A DNA stretch of 64,000 bases, taken from the NCBI RefSeq assembly GCF_017876315.1, contig NZ_JAGINU010000001.1:2542001-2606000 (forward strand), written 5' to 3'. This stretch comes from Pseudonocardia parietis (GTDB lineage: Bacteria > Actinomycetota > Actinomycetes > Mycobacteriales > Pseudonocardiaceae). Of the stretch, positions 1 to 8,342 are shown one piece after another (the first letter of the stretch is position 1; the number at the start of each line of letters is the position of its first letter). The notes beneath the pieces were generated by a model. That model saw only the letters and a program-made list of their open reading frames with translations, did no database searches and was not told where the DNA came from. A program made the position numbers and the translations under genes.

Positions 1-980
1 CGGGCCCCGGCTTCCGGGAGGGCCCGTTCTCCACCGAGGTCGAGCTGCGCGAGCTCGTCGACATGGCGAGCAACCGCGGCGTCGTCGACGAGGGCGAGCG
101 CAAGATGATCCACTCGGTGTTCGAGCTGGGTGAGACGCCGGTCCGGGAGATCATGGTGCCGCGGCCGGACGTGATCTGGGCCGAACGCGACACCCCGGTC
201 GACAAGGTGCTGCGGCTGGCGTTGAAGAGCGGCTACTCGCGCATTCCGGTGCTCGGCGAGAGCATCGACGACGTCATCGGTGTCGCCTACCTCAAGGACC
301 TGGTCCGGGCCCGCGACGACGCCCAGTTCCGCGGCGCGCCCCAGAAGTCGCTGCTGGAGATCATCCGCCCGGCCGCGTTCGTGCCGGACTCCAAGCGCAG
401 CGACGAGCTGATGCGGGAGATGCAGCGCACCCGCAACCACATGGCCGTCGTCGTCGACGAGTACGGCGGCACCGCCGGTGTGGTGACGATCGAGGACATC
501 CTCGAGGAGATCGTCGGCGAGATCACCGACGAGTACGACACCGAGGAGATCCCGGAGGTCGCCGAGGCCTCCGACGGTGCGTTCCGGGTGGCCGCGCGGC
601 TGCCCGTGGAGGACCTGGGGGAGCTCTTCGCAGGCCGGTTCCGCGGCACACCGCGGGAGGACGAACTGCGCGAGGCACTGGAGTCCGCGGCCGTCGACAC
701 CGTCGGCGGCCTGCTGGCACAGCGGCTCGGGAAGGTGCCGCTGCCCGGCGCCACCGCGGAGCTCGAGGGCCTGCTGTGGCTCGAGGGCGAGGGCGGGAAG
801 GACGCGCGAGGCCGCGTCCGGATCACGTCGGTGCTGGTCAGCCCGCTGGATCCGGCCGATGCCGACAGCGGGGGCAACAGCGGCGACGAGACGCGCGACC
901 CGATCGGCGACGTCCCGGACCCGGTCGCCGGCGACCCGGGCGAGCACGCCGGTGACGGCACCCGCGCGGAACGGGCATGA
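1..980 (+). CDS. CNNM/CorC-type CBS-domain protein, 3' part
   Basis: The reading frame is open from base 3, so the true start lies before the window; the ATG at 63 is internal. What remains is a tandem CBS pair (motifs VREIMVPRPDV and HMAVVVDEYGGTAGVVTIED) followed by a CorC/HlyC transporter-associated domain ending around base 845, then an acidic Gly/Asp-rich tail. In this family an N-terminal DUF21 (CNNM) membrane domain precedes the CBS pair, and members are linked to magnesium or cobalt export and tolerance. That domain is off the window. Mycobacteria have a homologue at the same place upstream of era. Two further family members lie at 12.8-15.2 kb. Confidence 0.85.
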   Translation, partial: GPGFREGPFSTEVELRELVDMASNRGVVDEGERKMIHSVFELGETPVREIMVPRPDVIWAERDTPVDKVLRLALKSGYSRIPVLGESIDDVIGVAYLKDLVRARDDAQFRGAPQKSLLEIIRPAAFVPDSKRSDELMREMQRTRNHMAVVVDEYGGTAGVVTIEDILEEIVGEITDEYDTEEIPEVAEASDGAFRVAARLPVEDLGELFAGRFRGTPREDELREALESAAVDTVGGLLAQRLGKVPLPGATAELEGLLWLEGEGGKDARGRVRITSVLVSPLDPADADSGGNSGDETRDPIGDVPDPVAGDPGEHAGDGTRAERA

Positions 981-1048
981 CACGGCTCCCCGGGGGAGCA
1001 CGACGAGCTGGAGAACGGCCCCGCGACCCGGGGCCGGAGGAGGAACCG

Positions 1049-2302
1049 ATGGCAGGAACCGAACGTCCGGCCGGGGGGCTGCCCGCGACGCCGTCCTACG
1101 ACCTGGTGGTGGTCGGTGGCGGGATCGTCGGCCTGGCCACCGCCTACGCCGCGGCGCGGGCCGGTCGCAGCGTCGCCGTCGTCGAGCGGGAGCAGCGGCT
1201 GGCGGACCACCAGACCGGCAACAACTCGAACGTGATCCACTCCGGCCTGTACTACGCGCCGGGCGGCTACAAGGCCCGCCTCGCGGTGGCCGGCTGTGCG
1301 GAGACCGTCGCGTTCTGCCGCGAGCACGACCTGCCGCACCAGGTGTGCGGGAAGCTCGTCGTGGCGACCGAGCCCGAGGAGCTGCCCCGGCTCGACGAGC
1401 TGGCCCGCCGCGGTGCGGCCAACGGGGTCGAGAACCACCGGCTCGACGAGCACGGCATCGCCGAGTACGAGCCGGACGTCCGTGGCCTGGCCGCGCTGTG
1501 GGTGCCGTCCACCGGCATCACCGACTACCGCGCGATCGCCGGGAAGCTGGGCGAGCTGGTCGAGAAGAACGGCGGCGAGGTGCACCTCGGCCGCGCGGTG
1601 ACCGGGTTCGCGCGGCGGCCGTCCGACGTGGTGGTGCGTACCGATCACGGCGACGTTCTCGGGTCCCGCGTGGTCGTCTGCGGCGGGCTGCGCTGCGACG
1701 AGCTCGCGCGGCTGGCCGGCGCCGACCCGGGCGTGCGGATCGTGCCGTTCCGCGGCGAGTACTCCGGGTTCTCCGAGCGGGCCGCCTCGCTGGTCCGCGG
1801 CCTGATCTACCCGGTGCCGGACCCGGCGTTCCCGTTCCTCGGGGTGCACGCCACCCGGGGGATCGACGGCGACGTGCACGCCGGTCCGAACGCCGTCCTC
1901 GCGATGGCCCGGGAGGGCTACTCCTGGAGCTCGGTGAACGTTCGCGAGCTCGCCGGCACGCTGCTGTACCCCGGGACTCTCAAGATCGCGAAGAAGCACT
2001 GGCGCTACGGGATCGGCGAGGTCCAGCGCTCGCTGTCGAAGCAGGCGATGGTCCGCCAGATCCAGCGGCTGCTGCCCGGCGTGCAGGCCGAGGACCTGCA
2101 CCCGGCCGGCGCCGGTGTCCGTGCCCAGGCGGTGAAGGCCGACGGCACCCTGGTCGACGACTTCCTGTTCCTCGACCAGCCGGGCCCGGACGGCGCCGGA
2201 GGTGCGGGCTCGATCCTGCACGTGCTCAACGCGCCGTCACCGGCCGCGACCGCGGCGCTGCCGATCGGCCGGGAGATCCTGGACCGGCTGGGCGCCGCGT
2301 GA
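1049..2302 (+). CDS. lhgO: L-2-hydroxyglutarate oxidase (FAD-dependent, DAO fold)
   Basis: This is a FAD-dependent oxidoreductase with the N-terminal dinucleotide motif VVVGGGIVGLATAYAAAR. The downstream segment NNSNVIHSGLYY is typical of LhgO/YgaF. The family oxidises L-2-hydroxyglutarate to 2-oxoglutarate, passing electrons to quinone or oxygen, and acts as metabolite repair or lysine/glutarate catabolism. I chose the ATG at 1049 because GGAGGAGGAACCG precedes it directly. The frame is also open back to 977, where an ATG overlaps the previous stop, but that adds 24 low-complexity residues. The stop overlaps the GTG of era by four bases (GTGA), so the two are probably translationally coupled. 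Confidence 0.85.
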   Translation: MAGTERPAGGLPATPSYDLVVVGGGIVGLATAYAAARAGRSVAVVEREQRLADHQTGNNSNVIHSGLYYAPGGYKARLAVAGCAETVAFCREHDLPHQVCGKLVVATEPEELPRLDELARRGAANGVENHRLDEHGIAEYEPDVRGLAALWVPSTGITDYRAIAGKLGELVEKNGGEVHLGRAVTGFARRPSDVVVRTDHGDVLGSRVVVCGGLRCDELARLAGADPGVRIVPFRGEYSGFSERAASLVRGLIYPVPDPAFPFLGVHATRGIDGDVHAGPNAVLAMAREGYSWSSVNVRELAGTLLYPGTLKIAKKHWRYGIGEVQRSLSKQAMVRQIQRLLPGVQAEDLHPAGAGVRAQAVKADGTLVDDFLFLDQPGPDGAGGAGSILHVLNAPSPAATAALPIGREILDRLGAA

Positions 2303-3207
2303 CCGTCGAGCAGCCCCCGGGAGGGGGCTTCCGGTCCGGGTTCGCCTGCTTCGTCGGGCGGCCCAACGCCGGCAAGTCCACGCTGACCAACGCCCTGGTC
2401 GGCCAGAAGATCGCGATCACGTCCAGCAGGCCGCAGACCACGCGGCACGCGATCCGCGGCATCGTGCACCGCGAGGACGCGCAGATCGTGCTGGTCGACA
2501 CCCCCGGCCTGCACCGGCCGCGGACCCTGCTGGGGTCGCGGCTCAACGACCTGGTCCGCGAGACCTGGGCCGAGGTGGACGTCGTCGGGTTCTGCGTCCC
2601 GGCGAACGAGAAGGTCGGCAAGGGTGACCGGTTCATCGCCGAGGAGCTGCGGAAGATCGCCACGCACACGCCGGTGATCGCGGTCGTCACCAAGACCGAC
2701 GTCGCCCGCCCGGAACAGGTCGCCGAGCGGCTCACCGAGGTCGCCGCGCTGCTGGACTTCGCCGAGGTCGTACCGACGTCGGCGCAGTCCGGGTACCAGG
2801 TGCAGCTGCTGGCGGACCTGCTGGTCGCCCAGCTGCCCGAGGGCCCGCAGCTCTACCCGGAGGGCGACCTCACCGACGAGCCCGAGGAGACCCTGGTCGC
2901 CGAGCTCGTGCGGGAGGCGGCGCTGGAGGGTGTGCGGGACGAGCTGCCGCACTCGATCGCGGTGACGATCGAGGAGATGATCCCCGGTGAGCGGGTCCTC
3001 GAGATCCACGCGATCGTCTGGGTGGAACGGTCGTCGCAGAAGGGGATCGTGATCGGTCGCGGCGGTGCGCGGCTCAAGCAGGTCGGGTCGGACGCCCGGC
3101 GGCAGATCGAGAAGCTGCTGGGCACGAAGGTGTTCCTGGACCTGCACGTGAAGATCGCGGAGAACTGGCAGCGCGACCCCAAGCAGCTGCGCAAGCTTGG
3201 CTTCTAG
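2299..3207 (+). CDS. era: GTPase Era
   Basis: Era is a 302-residue GTPase that binds the 3' end of 16S rRNA and helps assemble the 30S ribosomal subunit. The GTPase motifs are visible: G1 GRPNAGKST near residue 20, G3 DTPG, and G4 TKTD. The C-terminal KH RNA-binding domain carries GRGGARLKQVG. The length is normal for the family. The start is a GTG that overlaps the lhgO stop, giving a protein that begins MTVEQPPGGG. The longer reading frame running back to 577 is antisense-like noise over lhgO. recO follows after nine bases, an order shared with other actinobacteria. Confidence 0.95.
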   Translation: MTVEQPPGGGFRSGFACFVGRPNAGKSTLTNALVGQKIAITSSRPQTTRHAIRGIVHREDAQIVLVDTPGLHRPRTLLGSRLNDLVRETWAEVDVVGFCVPANEKVGKGDRFIAEELRKIATHTPVIAVVTKTDVARPEQVAERLTEVAALLDFAEVVPTSAQSGYQVQLLADLLVAQLPEGPQLYPEGDLTDEPEETLVAELVREAALEGVRDELPHSIAVTIEEMIPGERVLEIHAIVWVERSSQKGIVIGRGGARLKQVGSDARRQIEKLLGTKVFLDLHVKIAENWQRDPKQLRKLGF

Positions 3208-3216
3208 ACTCGGGGG

Positions 3217-4122
3217 ATGGCCCAGCTCTACCGCGACACCGGGATCGTGTTGCGCGTGCAGAAGCTCGGCGAGGCCGACCGGATCATCACCCTGCTGACC
3301 AGACAGCACGGCAAGATCCGGGTCGTCGCCAAGGGCGTGCGCCGGACGCGCTCCCGCTGGGGAGCGCGGCTGGAACCGTTCAACCACGTCGACGTGCAGT
3401 GCTACACCGGCCGCACCCTCGACGTCGTCACCCAGGCCCAGACCGTCGATGCGTTCGCACCCGCGGTCGTCGCGGACTGGTCGGCGTACTCGTGCGGCTG
3501 CGCGATCCTGGAGACCGCCGACCGGCTGGTGTCCGAGGAGGGCGAACCGGCGCTGCGGGTGTACCTGCTGCTGCTGGGGGCGACCCGGGCGCTGGCCGAC
3601 GGCGTCCGGGAGCCGGCACTCGTGCTCGACGCGTTCCTGCTGCGGGCGATGAGCCACGCGGGGTGGGCGCCGTCGTTGTCGGAGTGCGCGCGCTGCGCCA
3701 CCCCGGGCCCGCACCGGGCCTTCACCGTCGCCGGCGGCGGCATGGTGTGCCCGCGCTGCCGCCCGCCCGGATCGGTCACCCCGGCGGCGGAGACGGTGGC
3801 GCTGCTGGAGGCGCTGCTGCACGGTGACTGGGACACCGCGGACGCCACCGGTACACCGACCCGCCGGGAGGCCAGCGGACTGGTCGCGGCGCACCTGCAG
3901 TGGCACCTGGAGCGCCAGCTGCGGTCGCTGCCCCTCGTGGACCGTCGTTCCCGGCTCCGGCCGGAGACTGCGCCGGACGGGTCTACACCCGCTGGTCCGG
4001 TTGCGCCACAGGCAACGGCGGACGGTCGGCCGGCTCCGCCCGATCGTCCCGAGGGTCAGGACGGCGCCGTGGACCTACCGTCGGCCGCGCCGCACGGCGC
4101 ACCTGCCGACTCCGCAGGGTGA
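3217..4122 (+). CDS. recO: DNA repair protein RecO
   Basis: RecO works with RecF and RecR to load RecA onto SSB-coated single-stranded gaps. The N-terminal OB fold (YRDTGIVLRVQKLGEADRI) and the basic stretch after it are typical. Four cysteines in two CxxC pairs (CARC at about residue 155 and CPRC about 20 residues later) form the zinc-finger module of the family. At 301 residues the protein is about 40-50 longer than usual. The excess is a Pro/Ala/Arg-rich tail after about residue 240, probably disordered. The gene sits between era and uppS, the usual actinobacterial context. Confidence 0.93.
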   Translation: MAQLYRDTGIVLRVQKLGEADRIITLLTRQHGKIRVVAKGVRRTRSRWGARLEPFNHVDVQCYTGRTLDVVTQAQTVDAFAPAVVADWSAYSCGCAILETADRLVSEEGEPALRVYLLLLGATRALADGVREPALVLDAFLLRAMSHAGWAPSLSECARCATPGPHRAFTVAGGGMVCPRCRPPGSVTPAAETVALLEALLHGDWDTADATGTPTRREASGLVAAHLQWHLERQLRSLPLVDRRSRLRPETAPDGSTPAGPVAPQATADGRPAPPDRPEGQDGAVDLPSAAPHGAPADSAG

Positions 4123-4145
4123 ACTCCCCTTTCGGGGAGCAACCC
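4117..4145 (+). terminator. Hairpin overlapping the recO stop codon
   Basis: The inner stem CTCCCC (4124-4129) and GGGGAG (4134-4139) closes a 4-base loop. GGGT (4117-4120) and ACCC (4142-4145) can extend it. There is no U-tract, as is common in high-GC actinobacteria. It could attenuate read-through from recO. Confidence 0.4.
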
Positions 4146-4209
4146 TTGCCATCGGCTCGTTATTGTCCCGTGATCGAGGGACCCCGAGCCCGTCGACGGA
4201 GAGGTAGTC

Positions 4210-4587
4210 GTGACCCGACCCCACACCCCGCGGGACGGTGACGGCCGGACCGAGCGCACCCGCAAGCTCCCCGCCACCACGCAGCGGCTCCCGGTAGCGC
4301 CGACCCAGCAGATCCCGGTGCGGACCGAGGTGCTCCCCGAGTCCCCGCAGGACGGGCCCACCCGGGCCATGCGGCAGGTGCGGGCCCTCGCCGAGGACGG
4401 CTCCTGGCCCGCCATCCCGATGCTCCCGGTGATCCGGCCCGAGGAGTCCGACCCGGCGACCGAGGCCGACCGCGTCCGCGGGCACCGCGGCGTGCGGGAG
4501 CTGCGCGAGACCCTGGAGCGACTGGAGGATCCGGACGTCCCGGCGTGGCCGGAGCGCGAGGAGCCCGACGAGAACTTCCGGTTCTGA
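4210..4587 (+). CDS. Small conserved actinobacterial protein of unknown function
   Basis: I do not recognise a named domain in this 125-residue, charged, Pro/Thr-rich protein. GGAGAGG lies seven bases before the GTG start. The first 60 residues look disordered. The C-terminal half holds a predicted helix rich in Arg and Glu ([20 protein letters not shown]) followed by an acidic end. It sits between recO and uppS in the same orientation, with about 90 and 40 bases on each side, and is probably co-transcribed with uppS. The start, codon use and context support a real gene. No function can be assigned. Confidence 0.7.
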   Translation: MTRPHTPRDGDGRTERTRKLPATTQRLPVAPTQQIPVRTEVLPESPQDGPTRAMRQVRALAEDGSWPAIPMLPVIRPEESDPATEADRVRGHRGVRELRETLERLEDPDVPAWPEREEPDENFRF

Positions 4588-4627
4588 CCGGGCCTCGCGG
4601 GAAGCACGGCCGGAAGGCGGACGTAGG

Positions 4628-5416
4628 GTGAGGAACGTGCCGTTCCAGCCCCCTCCGCCGCACCCGTCCGGCGCGCGGCCCCCGGCGATCCCGCCGGAGC
4701 TGGTGCCGCGCCACATCGCTCTGGTGATGGACGGCAACGGCCGTTGGGCCAACGCCCGTGGCCTGCCGCGCACGGAGGGCCACAAGCGGGGGGAGGCGTC
4801 CCTGATGGACGTCGCCCGCGGCTGCATCGACGTCGGGGTGCAGTGGCTCTCGGCGTACGCGTTCTCCACCGAGAACTGGCGGCGCAGCCCGGACGAGGTC
4901 CGGTTCCTGATGGGGTTCAACCGCGACGTCATCCGCCGCCGGGTCGACGAGATGCACGCGATGGGTGTTCGCGTCCGCTGGGCGGGACGGCGACCGAAAC
5001 TGTGGCGCTCGGTGATCAAGGAGCTCGAGGTCGCCGAGGAGAAGACGAAGGGCAACGACGTCCTCAACCTCACGATGTGCGTGAACTACGGCGGTCGTGC
5101 CGAGATCGTCGACTCGGTCCGGCAGATCGCGCGGCTCGCCGCCGAGGGCCGGATCAAACCGGACAAGATCGACGAGCGGATGCTGGCCCGGCACCTCGAC
5201 GAACCGGACATGCCCGACGTCGACCTGTTCGTGCGGTCGTCGGGGGAGCAGCGGACGTCGAACTTCCTGCTCTGGCAGAGCGCCTACGCCGAGATGGTCT
5301 TCCTGGACACCCTGTTCCCGGACTTCGACCGCAGGCACATCTGGGAGGCGATCGAGATCTACGCCCGACGGGACCGCCGTTTCGGCGGTGCGATCGATGC
5401 GGCGGGTGCGCAGTGA
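4628..5416 (+). CDS. uppS: Isoprenyl transferase (polyprenyl/decaprenyl diphosphate synthase)
   Basis: This is a cis-prenyltransferase that condenses isopentenyl diphosphate onto an allylic primer to make the polyprenyl phosphate carrier for cell-wall glycans. The signature MDGNGRWA with the catalytic Asp is at about residue 36-43. The substrate-binding segment [20 protein letters not shown] is present near residue 202. At 262 residues it has normal family length after a short Pro-rich N terminus. A second GTG at 4637 is also possible as the start. Its stop overlaps the next GTG by three bases (GTGA). Confidence 0.93.
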   Translation: MRNVPFQPPPPHPSGARPPAIPPELVPRHIALVMDGNGRWANARGLPRTEGHKRGEASLMDVARGCIDVGVQWLSAYAFSTENWRRSPDEVRFLMGFNRDVIRRRVDEMHAMGVRVRWAGRRPKLWRSVIKELEVAEEKTKGNDVLNLTMCVNYGGRAEIVDSVRQIARLAAEGRIKPDKIDERMLARHLDEPDMPDVDLFVRSSGEQRTSNFLLWQSAYAEMVFLDTLFPDFDRRHIWEAIEIYARRDRRFGGAIDAAGAQ

Positions 5417-5814
5417 CCAGCGACGTCATCGCCGGGATGCTCGCCACCGCGCGCGGTGCGCTGGAGCGCTTCCACGACGTCCAGGTCGACGACGACGGCG
5501 CGCTCACCTTCGCCCACGGCGGCGTGCTGTGCGTCGTCCAGGGCACCGAGCTGGAGGAGGGCCTGCCGGTCCTCAACATCACCTGCGTGGTCGCCTGGGA
5601 CCTGGCCGACGACGACGTGCCCCGCCGGGTCGGTCTCGGTGTCGGCGAGGGCCTGTTCGGCACCCCACGGGTGGTGCAGGGCGAGCGCGGCTGGGACGTG
5701 ACGCTGCGGTACGCGTTCCCGGCGGTCGGGCTGGCGGAGCAGCCGATGGGGACGATGCTGATGCTGGTGGTGTCGTCGGCGTCGAGCATGCGTGCCGAGC
5801 TGGTCGAGGACTGA
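5413..5814 (+). CDS. YbjN-like small protein
   Basis: This is a 133-residue protein starting with a GTG that overlaps the uppS stop. The pattern of a compact alpha/beta protein with buried strands ([37 protein letters not shown]) fits the YbjN or type III chaperone-like fold common in actinobacteria. Its biochemical role is unknown in the family. The tight overlap with uppS argues for translational coupling. The family assignment is from pattern only; that it is a real gene is well supported by the overlap and codon structure. Confidence 0.7.
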   Translation: MTSDVIAGMLATARGALERFHDVQVDDDGALTFAHGGVLCVVQGTELEEGLPVLNITCVVAWDLADDDVPRRVGLGVGEGLFGTPRVVQGERGWDVTLRYAFPAVGLAEQPMGTMLMLVVSSASSMRAELVED

Positions 5815-5857
5815 TCGCGCCACCGCGGGCACCGTTCATCCAGGTGTGCGCAACCCG

Positions 5858-6310
5858 TCACACACCGCTGTAGATGATCTTGAGGAGCTGCTCGCGGAAG
5901 GAGGCCGGGTCGTCGAGGACGCCGAGCAGCAGCGTCGACTCCTGCTCCTCGCGGCGCGCGATCCCCAGCAGGCGGGTGCCCTCCGGGGTGATCGTGGCGA
6001 TCGAGCGGCGCCGGTCGACCGAATCGGTGTCGCGGGTCACCAGGCCGATGCGGTGGAGCCGAGCGGTGGTCCGGCTCATCGTCTGGTCGGTGACCCGGCA
6101 CAGCGTCGCCAGCTCCCGCTGGGTGCGCGTGCCGGACGCGAGGTGGTGGAGCACTATCAGGCCGGCGTGGGTGAGGTCGTGTTCGGCCAGGACGTCGTCG
6201 AACCGGGACTCCAGCAACCGGGCCGCCGTCGAGAGCAGGCGACCGGTCGGCCACGACTCGGCGTCGTCGAGGCCGGGGCCCTCACCGGGCCCGGTGCGCG
6301 TGGCTGCCAT
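5858..6310 (-). CDS. MarR-family transcriptional regulator
   Basis: This is a 150-residue winged-helix regulator. The DNA-recognition segment RVTDQTMSRTTARLHRIGLV and the wing DRRRSIATITPEGTRLL are characteristic. MarR dimers usually repress their own gene and a neighbour and release DNA on binding small phenolic or lipophilic ligands, or on oxidation. The gene is divergent from the membrane-protein gene at 6367. The 56-base gap plus the first codons of that gene hold a near-perfect 20-base palindrome that is the likely operator. Confidence 0.88.
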   Translation of the reverse strand: MAATRTGPGEGPGLDDAESWPTGRLLSTAARLLESRFDDVLAEHDLTHAGLIVLHHLASGTRTQRELATLCRVTDQTMSRTTARLHRIGLVTRDTDSVDRRRSIATITPEGTRLLGIARREEQESTLLLGVLDDPASFREQLLKIIYSGV

Positions 6311-6357
6311 GGCCGCATCATCTCACCGGGCCGAGGCGGGAGGCGCACGCCTATATA

Positions 6358-6377
6358 TTGCTCAGCATGCTGAACAA
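6358..6377. promoter_or_regulatory. Probable MarR operator spanning the start codon of the divergent gene
   Basis: The 20-base sequence TTGCTCAGCATGCTGAACAA is an inverted repeat matching at 18 of 20 positions and fits the MarR-type core TTGCN...NGCAA. It follows an AT-rich TATATAT at 6351-6357 that may be the -10 region. The ATG at 6367 lies in its centre, so bound repressor would cover the start of the downstream gene. Confidence 0.6.
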
Positions 6378-7410
6378 GCTGCCGGCATCCCTCGTGTGGG
6401 GCGTACCGATCTGCTTCCTGCTCACGGCCGGCGTCTGGGTCGGAGGGCGCTGGCTCGACGACGTCGTACTGCTCCCCGACCAGGGTGCTTCCTGGTACTA
6501 CTGGAAGCTGCCCGAGCCGGACACCTGGGCCCGGGTCACCGCGTGGTCGGGCTACCTCGCCCACCAGATCGCGATCTGGTCCCTGATCTACTGGGCGCAA
6601 CGGAACGTACGGCGCTACACCGACGGCCTGCACCCGGTCAACGTGGTCGCCCTTGCCGTGAACCTGGTCTTCATCGGGCTCCACGAGGTCCAGACCCAGG
6701 TGTTCTACGACGGCCTCGCGCAGGATGTGTCGATCTTCAGCTCGCAGGCGTCGGTCGTGGTCCTGCTGGTCATCGTCCTGCTGATGGAGAACCGGCGCCG
6801 CGGCATGTTCTTCGGGCGGCAGGCGCCCATCTCGACCGAGGTCGTCCGGTTCTTCCGGAAGTACCACGGCTACCTGTTCAGCTGGGCCGCGATCTACACC
6901 TTCTGGTACCACCCCATGGAGAGCACCAGCGGCCACCTCATCGGCTTCTTCTACATGTTCATGATCCTCCTGCAGGGCAGCCTGTTCTTCACCCGGGCGC
7001 ACACGAACCGCTGGTGGACCCTGACCCTCGAACTGCTCGTCGTCGTCCACGGCGCACTGGTCGCCGTCATGAACTCGGGCGCCGACGGCATGTGGCCGAT
7101 GTTCCTGTTCGGCTTCCTCGGGGTCTTCGTGATCACCCAGATGCACGGGCTCGGACTGTCGGTGACCACCCGGTGGGTGCTGACCGGGCTCTATCTCGGC
7201 AGCGCCGTCGCCGTGTACTCGACCCGGTCGCTGACCGGACTCGCCGAGATCGTGCGCATCCCGCTGATCGACTACCTGCTGGTCGCGGTGGTCGCCGTAC
7301 TGGCGTGGCTCGTGCTCGTCGCCGTCCGCGGACCGGCATCCCGCCGTGCCGCCCGGACCGGTCGGCCGGACGCCCAGGAGCAGGAGAAGGCGTCCGACCG
7401 AACGGACTGA
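6367..7410 (+). CDS. Multi-pass membrane protein of unknown function, MarR-linked
   Basis: The 347-residue protein has about eight or nine hydrophobic segments and a basic, polar C-terminal tail from about residue 325. I do not recognise the family. Conserved-looking polar motifs inside the membrane part include FIGLHEVQTQVF, FRKYHGYLFSW and FWYHPMESTSGH, with several His, Glu and Trp residues that could bind a cofactor or metal. I chose the ATG at 6367; a TTG at 6358 in the same frame is the alternative. The gene is divergent from marR and shares its probable operator, so it is likely the regulated target. Confidence 0.7.
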   Translation: MLNKLPASLVWGVPICFLLTAGVWVGGRWLDDVVLLPDQGASWYYWKLPEPDTWARVTAWSGYLAHQIAIWSLIYWAQRNVRRYTDGLHPVNVVALAVNLVFIGLHEVQTQVFYDGLAQDVSIFSSQASVVVLLVIVLLMENRRRGMFFGRQAPISTEVVRFFRKYHGYLFSWAAIYTFWYHPMESTSGHLIGFFYMFMILLQGSLFFTRAHTNRWWTLTLELLVVVHGALVAVMNSGADGMWPMFLFGFLGVFVITQMHGLGLSVTTRWVLTGLYLGSAVAVYSTRSLTGLAEIVRIPLIDYLLVAVVAVLAWLVLVAVRGPASRRAARTGRPDAQEQEKASDRTD

Positions 7411-7414
7411 CCGC

Positions 7415-8059
7415 TCACGCCTGCCCGGCGCCCGGCTCCTCGGCGTCCTCGCCGGCCAGGTGCACGAGCGGGAGTGCCGACAGCTGGGCGGGCGTCATGT
7501 CGTGCGCGATGCCGAGGACGTTGTTCTGGGCCTTCGTCATCCGCGCGTCGACCAGCCCGGACAGGCTGTACGCGACCCGGCCCAGCAGCCGGACGGTCGT
7601 CTCGTCCACCTGCGGCCGCGGGGTCGAGACGACGGCGACGCCGCGCGGGGCACCCTCGTTCGACTGCGCGACGCCGATCTCGTAGGACTCGCGCGGGTTC
7701 ACGTGCCGTGAGGCGTAGTGGTCGCGCAGCTTCGTGATCATGTCGTGGAAGTCGGTGACGTCGCCGTCGAGCTCGAGCTTCTCCAGGTCGTCACGGGTGA
7801 GGGTCTTCGTCCGGCCGGAGAAGCAGCGGACGTAGCCGACCACCGCGCCGCTCCACAGCGCCTCGACCAGCGCAGGGTCGGCGTCCACCCGGACCGGGCC
7901 GGACTCCGGCCCGCCGAGTGCGGTCACCAGGTGTTCGCAGCAACGCAGCACGTACTGCAGGTCGTCGAAGACGCCCGCCAGCTGCGCCAGCTCCCCGGAC
8001 TCCGGGACATCGATCCGCCGCACCGCCGTGGGTGCGGGAGCCTCGTGTGTTTCGGTCAT
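7415..8059 (-). CDS. Conserved hypothetical protein
   Basis: This 214-residue protein has no domain that I recognise. It looks soluble and mostly helical (LAQLAGVFDDLQYVLRCCEH at the N terminus). Its middle part has the segment HDMITKLRDHYASRHVNPRE. The ATG at 8059 is preceded by GGAGGTGAGG, which decides the start over the GTG four codons upstream. It converges on the membrane-protein gene, with only four bases between the stop codons. Its own upstream region is shared with the riboswitch-controlled gene on the other strand. Confidence 0.7.
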   Translation of the reverse strand: MTETHEAPAPTAVRRIDVPESGELAQLAGVFDDLQYVLRCCEHLVTALGGPESGPVRVDADPALVEALWSGAVVGYVRCFSGRTKTLTRDDLEKLELDGDVTDFHDMITKLRDHYASRHVNPRESYEIGVAQSNEGAPRGVAVVSTPRPQVDETTVRLLGRVAYSLSGLVDARMTKAQNNVLGIAHDMTPAQLSALPLVHLAGEDAEEPGAGQA

Positions 8060-8120
8060 CGTCGACCTCACCTCCGGTGGATCACGCTATCCGCGTGACC
8101 GCCGCCACGGTGTCGCGTTA

Positions 8121-8149
8121 TGAGACGGTCCGCGGTCCCGTGCTAGCGT
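8121..8149 (+). promoter_or_regulatory. Candidate promoter for the SAM riboswitch transcript
   Basis: TGAGAC (8121-8126) and TAGCGT (8144-8149) are separated by 17 bases and end about 12 bases before the riboswitch aptamer. The match to sigma-70-type boxes is partial. Confidence 0.35.
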
Positions 8150-8160
8150 CTACGGCCACA

Positions 8161-8275
8161 GGTCACGAGTGTCAGCGTGAAGCCCCGGCTTGCTGGCCGG
8201 CAACCCTCCTCCGCGGTGGGGTGCCCCGGGTGATGACCGGGCTGCCGCGGACCCGCGGCGGCAAGCGCGGATCCG
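8161..8275 (+). ncRNA. SAM-IV riboswitch
   Basis: The aptamer opens with GGTCACGAGTGTCAGCG and the conserved core AGCCCCGGCTTGCTGGCCGG, followed by CAACCCTCC, CGCGGTGGGGTGCCCCGGG and closing TGATGACC. GGTCA at 8161-8165 pairs with TGACC at 8234-8238. The 3' part GGCAAGCGCGGATCC matches the downstream pseudoknot region typical of SAM-IV, the actinobacterial class. It sits about 70 bases before the ATG of the aminotransferase gene. High S-adenosylmethionine would be expected to shut that gene off. Confidence 0.88.
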
Positions 8276-8342
8276 AGCTCTGACATCACGTGGCCCTGAC
8301 GTCACGGTGTCACCGGATCCCCCGAGGTCCGGAGGCCGGATC

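Noticed and set aside
977-1048. Upstream ATG for lhgO overlapping the previous stop
   Set aside because: The extra 24 residues are low complexity and the ATG at 1049 has a strong ribosome-binding site.
287-2221. Long reverse-strand reading frames opposite the CBS protein and lhgO genes
   Set aside because: High GC content creates long antisense frames; the sense genes have clear family motifs and the antisense products are Arg/Pro-rich with no domain.
2005-3906. 633-codon reverse frame across era and recO
   Set aside because: It is the mirror of era and recO codon bias and has no start signal or domain.
8190-8342. N-terminal extension of the class V aminotransferase
   Set aside because: This part of the frame overlaps the SAM-IV aptamer; the ATG at 8343 follows a GGAGG and starts the conserved sequence.
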